The notes beneath the pieces are model-generated. The model did no database searches. It saw only the letters and a program-made list of their open reading frames with translations, and had not been told where the DNA came from. This document shows positions 36,247 to 45,068 of a stretch of 64,000 bases of DNA, in pieces. The DNA is taken from positions 50,825 to 114,824 of the forward strand of contig JAGXGY010000027.1 of assembly GCA_024636505.1 (NCBI GenBank), read 5' to 3'. The position numbers and the translations under genes were made by a program. The DNA is from Methylobacter sp. (GTDB taxonomy: Bacteria; Pseudomonadota; Gammaproteobacteria; Methylococcales; Methylomonadaceae). How positions within the stretch are numbered: position 1 is the stretch's first letter; the number at the start of each line of letters is the position of its first letter.

Positions 36247-38396
36247 ATGCCTTTTAATAAAAATAATCTAAAGCTAACTTATAATTCTGAAGAAGACTCA
36301 ATTATAAAAGACTTCTATATTCCATATTTAGCAGAAGCTGTTTCATATGATAGGGCGGTAGGTTTTTTTTCGGCATCAATGCTTACTTATGCCGCTCAAG
36401 GACTTTCTAAGTTCGCATCTAATCACGGTAAAATGCGCCTAATTATAGGACATCAAGTTGAAGGTGATGAGTTTGAAGCAATAAAAAATGGCGAACATAT
36501 AAAGGAAACGCTTGATAAGTTAAATTTTGACTTTGAAAAAACATTAAATGATGTTTCTAATGATATTTTTTCATGCAGATTACAATTATTAAGCTGGTTA
36601 GTCGCTACTAATCGATTAAATATTAAATTTGCCATACGGCGAAGAGGAATGTACCACGAGAAGATTGGAATTCTGAAGGATAAGGAAGGTAACAAAATTG
36701 TTTTTCAGGGCTCTGCTAATGAAAGCCAAATGGCTTTATTACCAGATTTCAACTTTGAGTCTATCTCAGTTTACCCAAGCTGGGAAACTGATATTTATAG
36801 CAAGTATGGTGCAACATATGAGTCTCGTTTTGAGCGTCTATGGAACAATGAAGCCAAGGAAACAGTTGTTGTTGATGTGCCATCAGATATTTATGTGCAA
36901 TTAGCTAGTATTTATAAAGCCATCACCCCACCTCCTGAATATATTGAACAACTGCTTTTTGATGAGCTTTTAGGGAAGAAGAAAAAAATCCAATTGTTAC
37001 CAATTTTACCAAAAATCCTGGGGCCTTCAGAATATCAATTGAAGGATCATCAGAAAAAAGCATTAGGTAATTGGAAGTCCAGTGACTTTAATGGTATTTT
37101 CGCTCTTGCAACAGGAGCAGGAAAAACTATTACTGCTTTACATGCAGCAACACAATTAGCAAACCTTCCAAAACATCTTGCGCTAGTGATTGCTGTGCCA
37201 TATCAAAATTTAGCAGACCAATGGTGCGAGGTTATGGAGTTATTTTCTATGACGGCAATTCGATGCTATATGTCGAAGGCTCATTGGCAACTTGATTTAA
37301 GTACTGCTATTTCAGATTTTAATTTAAACAAAACCAAGCCATTTTTAGCGATTGTTGTCGTCAATAAAACTTTAACTAGTACAGTGTTTCAACAAGAAAT
37401 TAATCGCATAAATCTAGATAATATTTTATTCGTAGGTGATGAATGTCATCATCATGCCAGTAAAAATATTATTAAAAATCTGCCGCAAGCAAGATTCAGA
37501 ATAGGTCTGTCAGCAACTCCATGGTCAAGTAAGGAAGAAGAGAAAAAGGAACTTCTGAAATCTTATTATGGAGATATTATTGCTACTTACTCAATAGGTG
37601 ATGCACTCTCGGATAATGTATTGACCCCTTATAAATATTTTATACATGTTTTTTATCTTAACGATGCAGAAACAGAAGAATACCAGAAATTATCAGTAGA
37701 AATAGGAAAAATGATTGCTGTCCGTGAACAAGGCGGAAGTATAAATGAGCCATTATTAATGGCATTATCAATGAAGAGAGCTCGTATTATAGGTTCTGCT
37801 GAAAATAAGTTTGAAACACTAGATGCCTTACTAAAATGTATAAAGAAAGAAAAGCATACATTATTTTATTGTGGAGATGGTTCTGTTATCGATGAAAGGA
37901 CAGATGACCTAATAGAGAATCCATCAATACGTGATATAGCGCGCGTAGCATCAATATTGCACAAACAAGGCTGGAAATCCTCGCGATTTACTGCTGATGA
38001 ATCATTAAAAGAGAGAAGGAAAATTTTAAAAATGGATTTATTGATGCCATGGTATCAATACGTGTATTAGACGAAGGGATTGATATCCCAGTATGTAAGC
38101 AAGCTTTTTTACTAGCCAGTTCGCGTAATGAAAGACAGTTTATTCAGCGCAGAGGACGTATTCTCAGAAAATCAATTGGTAAGGATTTTTCAGTTATTCA
38201 TGACTTTATTGCTTTGCCAAGTGAAAATATCTGTATTGATGATTGTTTTAAGAAATTAATTGATGGCGAATTGGATAGGGTCATTGAATTTGCACATGTC
38301 GCTATCAATAAAATAGAAATTTATGAACAAGCAAAACAGATTTCTAATTGTTATGGCATAGACTGGTTAAGCAAGAAAATACTTAAGGATGGCTAA
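36247..38396 (+). CDS. PLD-nuclease / superfamily 2 helicase, read in two frames (frameshift at about 38028)
   Basis: N-terminal part: phospholipase D-like half site with HEK (His137, Lys139) and GSANES. Helicase part: Walker A ATGAGKT (288-294), DECH box (397-400), SATPW motif. The first frame ends at 38070 after ERRKILKMDLLMPWYQYVY, before motifs V and VI. The rest of the protein (NGFIDAMVSIRVLDEGIDIP, QFIQRRGRILRKSIG) lies in the -1 frame from 38031 to 38396. Joined, it is about 716 aa with a complete helicase core. It resembles the helicase associated with Dnd restriction (TIGR04095, from memory). One missing A, a sequencing error or a programmed slip would each explain the break. Confidence 0.82.
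38025..38031 (+). other. Canonical -1 slippery heptamer T TTA AAA in the helicase gene
   Basis: In the zero frame the codons are ATT TTA AAA ATG. The heptamer T TTA AAA fits the X XXY YYZ rule. A -1 slip reads AAT GGA TTT ATT GAT next and joins exactly to the frame that carries helicase motifs V and VI. A GGGAT/ATCCC hairpin lies about 40 bases downstream, which is far for a stimulator. The same place is also a five-A run where one lost A would cause the break. Confidence 0.6.
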
Positions 38397-38623
38397 TGAG
38401 TTTTGATGAGATAAAAAAAATGTTAAATCAAATTAAGGAAAATCCAGATGTTCCATTACAGGTTGATTCTGAATTGGACTCAGTTTTAAAAGAAATTATA
38501 AAAATTGAGAGGCGACATATATATTTACTTGATAGCACGAGTTCTGCCAACAGAAAAAAAGCGGTACAAGATTTATTGATAAATAAGCTAAAAAACAAGG
38601 AAAGACTTAATGCTATTGAATAA
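38396..38623 (+). CDS. Small protein between helicase and SMC ATPase, unknown
   Basis: The 75-aa protein is charged and helical (SFDEIKKMLNQIKENPDVPLQVDSELDSVLKEIIKIERRHIYLLDSTSSANRKKAVQDLL). It starts in the TAATG overlap with the helicase and overlaps the SMC gene by 14 bases, so it is a true operon member. It may be a small complex subunit. I recognise no family. Confidence 0.65.
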   Translation: MSFDEIKKMLNQIKENPDVPLQVDSELDSVLKEIIKIERRHIYLLDSTSSANRKKAVQDLLINKLKNKERLNAIE

Positions 38624-40634
38624 ATTAAAATTATATAATTTTAGACAGTTTTATGGTGGTGATGCTGAAATTGAATTCTCAACTGATATTGAAAAGAATA
38701 TTACTCTTATTCATGGTGAGAATGGTGTTGGTAAAACGACGATTTTAAATTCAATTTTATGGTGTCTTTACGAGAAATTGACCCATGATTTTGAACAACC
38801 TCAAGAGCTGATATGCCTGCAGTCAATTAAAGAAGGAGGTAGAAGTTGTCGGGTGGAGTTGTATTTTGAATATGAAGAAGAGCAATATTTTGCACAACGA
38901 AACTTTCAAAACACACAACAATCACCAGTTAAGTTATGGAAAATAACCCATGGTAATTCCGATGAAATTAACGCTGGTCAAGCTCTTATAAATACAATAT
39001 TACCACCAGATATGGCTGAATATTTTTTCTTCCATGGGGAGGGAGTTTCAAATATCAATGCGGGTAAATCAGGGGATAAATTCAAGCGAGCCATTCAAGA
39101 TATACTAGGGTTTCGTTTGGCTGAAACAGCTGTAGAAGACCTTAAAGACATCAATAAAAAATGGACCAAAGAACTTGCTAGTCTCCAAAACATAAGCCAA
39201 GAACAAAGTGACTTTATAAAAAAGAAAATAAATCATGTTGCTAGTATTGAAAAATATGATGGTGAACTGGTATCTATACTTTCTAACAGGGAAATGTACG
39301 ATAATGATTTAGAAGATGTTTTATTAAGATTAAGAACTTGTTCGAATGGAGATGCAAAGGAGTTGCAACAACAAATCGATGGCCTTACACGTAAAAATAG
39401 CGAGGTTAATACAAAAATTCGTACGGCAAAAGCTGAAAAACAAGGCTTAATAAAAAAGTATGGCATCATTGTTTTTGGACAAAAGTTAGCTAATCAAGCA
39501 TTGGATTTTATTGATAAACAAAGCATTACTGCAAAAATACCTGCGCCGTATGATGAAAGCTTAGTTAATGACCTCATTAAACAAAAATATTGTATTTGTG
39601 GTAGGGAGCTTCTCTTTGGGACACCAGAATATCTTAAAGTTAAAACTTTAATAGACCGAGCTGATAACGCAGTGATCAGAGATAAAATAAATAAATCTAT
39701 TGTTGCTGGAACTAATATAAAAAATCGATTGTCTGACTTCATGTCAGATCTCGAAAGAATAGAACTTAGACTTTTAGAATTAGACGCCGAAAAAAGGGAT
39801 ATTGAAACTGAACTAAAAGAAAAGAATAATACTTTAAAAGATATCCCAGTAGATGAAGTAAAAAATCTTGAAAAGCTTAAAGATACTTGTAATACTAAAA
39901 TTAGACTAAATGAGCATGCTTATTTTTCAATAAAAACTAAATTAAGTACATTAAATAATGAATTACAAATATTTGAAGCAAAAATAAGAAGTTTTGGAGG
40001 GCAAGATATTCGAATAAGTGGATTAACTGCTCATCAGAATTATGCAGAAAGCCTTATAAAACTTTGTGAAACAAAATTATTTCAGTATGAAAATGACTCT
40101 AAGAAAATAATAGCGAGTATTGTTAATCAAACATTACAAACATTTTCGCGAAAGGATTTTAGAGTCAAAGTAGGTGATGACTTTAGTTTTTATCTAGTGC
40201 GTGAAGATGGAAAGCGTGTTGCTAAAAGTAAAGGTGAAAACTTATTGCTTAATCTATCTTTTGTATCGGCCTTAATTGAATTTGCACAGATGAGAAGCGG
40301 AGCTAGCGGTGAATTTTTTGTTTCTGGGACTACAGCACCTTTTGTAATTGATGCACCTTTTGGTGAGCTAGATAATACTTATAAACGTGCGTCAGCTGAG
40401 TTTTTACCCCAAAGAAGTAGGCAGTTAATATTTCTCTTGTCCTCTTCGCATTGGGTAGGTGCAGTTGACGAAACAATTAGAAATAAAATTGGATCAGAAT
40501 ATGTACTTATTTCCTCTAAGACTAGTGCACAAAATGACAAGCCAGCCGATGAAATACTGATTGATGATATAACATATGTTCAATCTCTATATAATCAAGA
40601 AAAAGATGCAACAATTATTGAAAAGGTGCGGTAA
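38610..40634 (+). CDS. DndD-like SMC/Rad50-type ATPase of the restriction operon
   Basis: The 674-aa protein has Walker A GENGVGKTT (36-44), a Q-loop-like FFFHGEGVSN near 140, a coiled coil, and a zinc-hook-like CICG at 328-331 in the middle. The signature motif is KGENLLLNLSFV and Walker B is FVIDAPFGELD. It is a distant relative of DndD but belongs to the operon opposite dndBCDE. Such ATPases often power or gate nuclease partners. Overlap with both neighbours suggests that the four proteins act together. Confidence 0.85.
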   Translation: MLLNKLKLYNFRQFYGGDAEIEFSTDIEKNITLIHGENGVGKTTILNSILWCLYEKLTHDFEQPQELICLQSIKEGGRSCRVELYFEYEEEQYFAQRNFQNTQQSPVKLWKITHGNSDEINAGQALINTILPPDMAEYFFFHGEGVSNINAGKSGDKFKRAIQDILGFRLAETAVEDLKDINKKWTKELASLQNISQEQSDFIKKKINHVASIEKYDGELVSILSNREMYDNDLEDVLLRLRTCSNGDAKELQQQIDGLTRKNSEVNTKIRTAKAEKQGLIKKYGIIVFGQKLANQALDFIDKQSITAKIPAPYDESLVNDLIKQKYCICGRELLFGTPEYLKVKTLIDRADNAVIRDKINKSIVAGTNIKNRLSDFMSDLERIELRLLELDAEKRDIETELKEKNNTLKDIPVDEVKNLEKLKDTCNTKIRLNEHAYFSIKTKLSTLNNELQIFEAKIRSFGGQDIRISGLTAHQNYAESLIKLCETKLFQYENDSKKIIASIVNQTLQTFSRKDFRVKVGDDFSFYLVREDGKRVAKSKGENLLLNLSFVSALIEFAQMRSGASGEFFVSGTTAPFVIDAPFGELDNTYKRASAEFLPQRSRQLIFLLSSSHWVGAVDETIRNKIGSEYVLISSKTSAQNDKPADEILIDDITYVQSLYNQEKDATIIEKVR

Positions 40635-41098
40635 TGGCTCAAGTTGGACGTGATAAAAAATACACACGTATTGCAGAACTTTTGGTTAATAAGGAAACAG
40701 ATTATTGCAGTCAAAAAATTCTTCCTGGCTATTATTCATTAATGGTATTTTCTGCCATGATTGGTTTTCATTTTGGCGAAAAAAGTATAGTAATTGATAA
40801 GTCGAATGAAATTAAACAAGAAACATTTGAAAATACACAATCAGATATTTATGTTTACTTATGTGCTTTACAAGATCAGAAATCAGGTGAGATATTCAGA
40901 GAAAGTAATGAAAATGAATGTTGGAAAATCTTTGAGTCCTACGCAAATTCTGGTCTAGAAATAATTGACAATTGGTTGCTTGATACGCCAGGCGATATTG
41001 ATGGTGTCGACACAATTCTAAATGAGATGAAAAAAACTGCGGCAGAATTGCTAAGTTCTGATGAAAGTAAAGTTGACTTAGATGCGCTTGAGTTTTAA
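40634..41098 (+). CDS. Dnd-associated small protein (resembles dnd_assoc_4 / TIGR04062)
   Basis: The 154-aa protein starts in a TAATG overlap with the SMC gene. VGRDKKYTRIAELL followed by YYSLMVFSAMIGFHFGEKSI recalls the small Dnd-system-associated family in which a helix RD.KH..L is followed by VF.AA.GF..G. The C-terminus is acidic (SSDESKVDLDALEF). It ends the restriction operon. The family match is from memory and of moderate certainty. Confidence 0.6.
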   Translation: MAQVGRDKKYTRIAELLVNKETDYCSQKILPGYYSLMVFSAMIGFHFGEKSIVIDKSNEIKQETFENTQSDIYVYLCALQDQKSGEIFRESNENECWKIFESYANSGLEIIDNWLLDTPGDIDGVDTILNEMKKTAAELLSSDESKVDLDALEF

Positions 41099-41172
41099 GT
41101 TAATTATAATTCCAATGTTTTGAAAATCCTTGATTTATTGCAATTAAAGCTAAGGGGTAGAAAAAGAAATAA

Positions 41173-44100
41173 TTATGACACTTGCTTTAGCATCCCCATC
41201 CCATTAGGCTTTTTCACCACTTGCAGCTGGACTTTAAAGCGTTTTTGGATACCTTCAACATGAGAAATAACGCCGACTGTTTTGCCGTGGGTTTGCAAGC
41301 TTTCCAAGGTGCTGATGACTGTATATAGCGTTTCAGCATCTAGGCTACCAAAGCCTTCATCAATGAATAGCGAATCCACGGACTTGCCGTTATTGGCCAG
41401 TTCCGACAGTCCCAGCGCCAGCGACAAACTCACCACAAAACTCTCGCCGCCGGATAAGGTCTTGGGCAGCCGTCGTGCATTGCCCTGATAAGTATCCTCA
41501 ATTTCCAATGCCAAGCCTTGTTCGCTGGGCATTTGCCGCAGATAATAACGGCCGCTGATTTTTTCCAGCACGGCATTGGTTTGGGATAATAGCTGATCGG
41601 CTACCCGTTTTTGAACCCGACGACGAAAATCCATGCCGCTTTCCTCGGCTATTTGAGCGGCCTCGGCATTATTCAGTCGGGTGATTTCTTGCTGATCCTG
41701 CAACTGTACCCGTATCGTATCGGCTTTTTGTTTAAGTTGGTTTTGCTCTTTCAGCAGTCGCTCCAGGCGCTGTGTTTCCAAATGGGCTATCTCCAGTTTC
41801 TCGGCCACACTTTTCAACCGGGCGTTCAGTTGTTCAGCGCTTGATTCCGTTAGAGTCAGCGTATCTTCAGCTTGCAATTCGAGTCGGCTATTTTCCAGTT
41901 CTACGGTTCTGGCGTCGATTTCCTGCTCCAGTTCTGCCAGATGCCGCTCAAGATCCGGCTGGTGTTGCAGCAGATCCAATATTTCAGTCAGCTCATGCAG
42001 ACTGCCAAATTGGGTGCCCTGTATTTTATCTTGCAAGGCTTGTCTCAAAACGCTAAGCTCGATTTCCTGGTCGGCAATAAGCTGTTCCTTGTCGGCAATC
42101 AGTTTTTGCTTTTCGATCAATGCCAAATGCAGGCCGACAATTTCTTCGGATTGTAATTGATGGCTGTAACCTTCGATTTTTTCATGGCATGCCGCTATTT
42201 CAACTTGGCAATGAGCCGCTTTTGCTTGCAATGCCTCCAGTTCATCGGTTAAGTTTTTGTGACGTAAAGCGTAGCCTTGATAATCTTGACTTCGCGCATT
42301 CAGTCGGTCAAACAGGGCATCCTCTTTACCTTTAGCGGGCATTTTCTCGCCTAACAGGGTTAATTGCGCCAGCAGCTGCTCGCTCAACTGTTGCTCCTCC
42401 TGTTGGCAGGTCGCCAATGCCGCGTCGTAATCGATTTCTTCCGGCGGATGCTCTCGCCATTCGGCGTCCAGTTGCAGGGTGTTTAGCTGCAAACGTTCAA
42501 CGGTAGCTTCGCTTTTGGCGATCAAGGCTTTTAGTTGTTCGATACCGGCCTGTTTTTTTCGATAGCTGGCAATTACGCTGGTAATGGTTGTTAATTCGTT
42601 TATTTCAGTTGTCAACAGGCGCTTTATCAAGCGTAATTTATTAATGTTTACATCGTCGCTTGCGGTGTTCAATCGGTTACTCAAGGTTAACCATTGGGAT
42701 CTGATTTTTAGCAGTTCCTGCTGATTGGCCTGGTTTTTTTCGATCTGCTTTTGCAAGGCTTTAATTTGCTGACTGAGTTTGCCGCTAGCTGATTTTAAGG
42801 TTTTTAATTTGGCCTTCTGATCAGACAAAGCCTGTTGAGAATTGGCTTCTTTCGGCGGATGCTTGGCATAGGGATGCTCCAAAGCGCCGCATAAAAAGCA
42901 AGGTTCGCCGTCATCAAGATATTGCCGGTCTGCAGCCATTTTTTTAAGCAAGGCTTCACGGAAAACCGCTGTTTCCAGTGTCAGTCTAATATTGTCTTCC
43001 CGGCTTATCTCCTGTTGTAATGCGACAAGTCGGGACTCCAGTTCCTCTATGTCATGCATCGGCTGATCTTTACGACTGAATAGGCCGAAAAGATTAAAGC
43101 CGCTGTGCGATAGCTTTTGATGCGCTAAGGTCAGATTATAAAATTCCCGAAAATCCTTAACGCGCTCTTGCTGATCTTGTTGGATATCTTCAAGTTCAGC
43201 AAGATCCTTGCCCTGTGCCAGTTCATCCAGCGCCCTTTCTGCCAGCGGCAACTGACGACTTAACTCGGCAATTTTTTTGCTTTCCTGGGCAATTGCCGAT
43301 CGGTTGTTTTTCAGTGATGAAGTCGTGTTTTTAGACCATCGGGTGAATGTTTTTTGTTTTTCTTTTAACTCGGCCAGTTCCGCACGGAGGGTTTTTAGCC
43401 GGACTGTTTCAGGGAAGTTTGCCAGTAACGTTTCATCAGCGGCATGCGCCTCAAGCCATTGCGACACGGTCGCAAGAACCGATGCTTTTTCATTAATCTG
43501 TCCAGCTAAAGATTGCGATAAGTCGGATTCCGACTGTTGCCGCGCACTCAGTTGGCCGATCTGGGCTCTGATCCGGCTTATCGTTTGCCCCTGTTCGGTA
43601 AGCGATTTATCGGGCAAGCCTTCCGGAGCGGATCGATCTGCACCGATGCGTTGCTGTATCTGCTTCAGTTCACTGCGAAAGTCCGCCAGCGTTGCTTTGC
43701 CCTGATGGATAAGGTGATTTTTCTCCTTAATGAGCTGCGCATCATCTTTAAAGAGCAAAGCATCTTGAGCCGTAGCCAGTTGATCCAGCTGTTGTTGCTC
43801 GCTTTTTGCCAGCGATTGGGTTTGCTGTAGGGTTTTTTCCTGATCGGCAATCCGGCCTTGCAGGGTTAATACCTTTTGCAGTGAGTCTTGCTGCTGCTTT
43901 AGCGTGTTTTGCTCTTCGGTTAACGCCGACGCTTGGTCGATAAAATCAGCCAAATCCTGTTCGCAGGCTTCCTGCTTTTCCGGCTCCATGAGCGCTATAA
44001 TCGACAGGTCTTGTGTTAAATAATCCAGGCGTTGCTGGGCATCGGCGGCTTTTTGATTGACTTCCTTTTTATAGTCGGCATAAATGTCGGCGCTGATGAT

Positions 44101-44616
44101 TTTTTCCAGAATATCCATGCGCTCATTGTCCAGCGCGTTTAGAAAGGCGGCAAAATCGCCCTGCGCCAACAGTATCGAACGGGTAAAGTTACGAAAATTC
44201 ATCCCGGTAATGTCGATAATCCGTGCACAAACCTGATGGGAGGTGGTCGCCAGCACTTGGTCATCGCTCAGACGGATCAACTTCATTTCAGGCGGCATTA
44301 ACTCACCCTCGGGATTCGCGTCATACCGTTGCGCATGCCAACTGGACCGGTATTTTACCTTGTCCAAAACGAATTCAATTTCCGAATAACACTCAGCCGT
44401 GTGTTGGGTCATCACGTGTTTGGCAGGGCGATCAAAACGAAAAGTCTCGCCATACAAGCCCAGAGTAATCGCATCTAAAACACTGGATTTCCCCGATCCA
44501 TTAGGGCCGGTAATAGCAAAAACGCCTGTATCTGAAAACGGCGCTTGTTCAAAATCGATCAGGCTCTCGCCTTCCAATGATTTGATGTTTTTAAAATGAA
44601 TGTTGAGTATTTTCAT
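41173..44616 (-). CDS. sbcC: Exonuclease SbcC (Rad50-like ATPase subunit)
   Basis: The 1147-aa protein is the ATPase of the SbcCD nuclease that cleaves hairpins and protein-blocked DNA ends. N-terminus MKILNIHFKNIKSLEG and Walker A GPNGSGKSS near 37; two long coiled coils; zinc hook CFLC (GEPCFLCGALEHPYA) in the middle; C-terminal SGGESFVVSLSLALGLSELA signature and SLFIDEGFGSLD Walker B. ATG 44616 is the start that matches the family; an upstream in-frame start adds 15 unrelated residues. sbcD, usually directly upstream, is not found in the 450 bases before it. Base composition is back to chromosomal type. Confidence 0.95.
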   Translation of the reverse strand: MKILNIHFKNIKSLEGESLIDFEQAPFSDTGVFAITGPNGSGKSSVLDAITLGLYGETFRFDRPAKHVMTQHTAECYSEIEFVLDKVKYRSSWHAQRYDANPEGELMPPEMKLIRLSDDQVLATTSHQVCARIIDITGMNFRNFTRSILLAQGDFAAFLNALDNERMDILEKIISADIYADYKKEVNQKAADAQQRLDYLTQDLSIIALMEPEKQEACEQDLADFIDQASALTEEQNTLKQQQDSLQKVLTLQGRIADQEKTLQQTQSLAKSEQQQLDQLATAQDALLFKDDAQLIKEKNHLIHQGKATLADFRSELKQIQQRIGADRSAPEGLPDKSLTEQGQTISRIRAQIGQLSARQQSESDLSQSLAGQINEKASVLATVSQWLEAHAADETLLANFPETVRLKTLRAELAELKEKQKTFTRWSKNTTSSLKNNRSAIAQESKKIAELSRQLPLAERALDELAQGKDLAELEDIQQDQQERVKDFREFYNLTLAHQKLSHSGFNLFGLFSRKDQPMHDIEELESRLVALQQEISREDNIRLTLETAVFREALLKKMAADRQYLDDGEPCFLCGALEHPYAKHPPKEANSQQALSDQKAKLKTLKSASGKLSQQIKALQKQIEKNQANQQELLKIRSQWLTLSNRLNTASDDVNINKLRLIKRLLTTEINELTTITSVIASYRKKQAGIEQLKALIAKSEATVERLQLNTLQLDAEWREHPPEEIDYDAALATCQQEEQQLSEQLLAQLTLLGEKMPAKGKEDALFDRLNARSQDYQGYALRHKNLTDELEALQAKAAHCQVEIAACHEKIEGYSHQLQSEEIVGLHLALIEKQKLIADKEQLIADQEIELSVLRQALQDKIQGTQFGSLHELTEILDLLQHQPDLERHLAELEQEIDARTVELENSRLELQAEDTLTLTESSAEQLNARLKSVAEKLEIAHLETQRLERLLKEQNQLKQKADTIRVQLQDQQEITRLNNAEAAQIAEESGMDFRRRVQKRVADQLLSQTNAVLEKISGRYYLRQMPSEQGLALEIEDTYQGNARRLPKTLSGGESFVVSLSLALGLSELANNGKSVDSLFIDEGFGSLDAETLYTVISTLESLQTHGKTVGVISHVEGIQKRFKVQLQVVKKPNGMGMLKQVS

Positions 44617-45068
44617 TGGTTGAGACGACTTTGCTTGGTAACGGCTGGGGTATTCAAACAAAACATTATAACGCTGTCCGATGATTTTTTCTCAACCTAT
44701 AAATATAGCTACCTACATAAGTCACGGCATCCGGACTGGGTATTACTTTCTTTTCAGCCCGGCTTAATGACGGTGACGCAAGAGAGCTAATAAGTTGTGC
44801 CGATAGCTATGCGCTGAACGGCGGGATTTTATGCTGTTTAGCGATAAAACAATTCGCTAATGATTTTTTGTGGATTTGGCAGCACCAATGAGACCTGACC
44901 AACGTTTTAAAGCAGAGAAAAATTATGACGGTTAACGCTTGAAATTGAAATATTCATTTATCAGATGGCAGGCGAGTACGTCTGTCTGAAAATTCACTAT
45001 TCTATTTTCCATGATTTTTCTGGGTAAAATAAAACATCTGCTAGAATAATTATAAAAAGGAAAACCTA
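44617..45068. other. Divergent gap between sbcC and the aas-like gene
   Basis: About 450 bases without a convincing gene. No trace of sbcD is recognisable on either strand. AAAAAGGAAAA lies directly before the start of the next gene as a ribosome site. I see no clear hairpin or promoter. Confidence 0.5.

Noticed and set aside
34476..41098. Assignment of the plus-strand operon as DndFGH
   Set aside because: The proteins (DUF262/HNH, PLD-helicase, two SMC/ small proteins) do not correspond to what I know of DndF, DndG and DndH.
44617..45068. Possible sbcD remnant upstream of sbcC
   Set aside because: No metallophosphatase motifs (D-x-H, GNHD) are readable in any frame.
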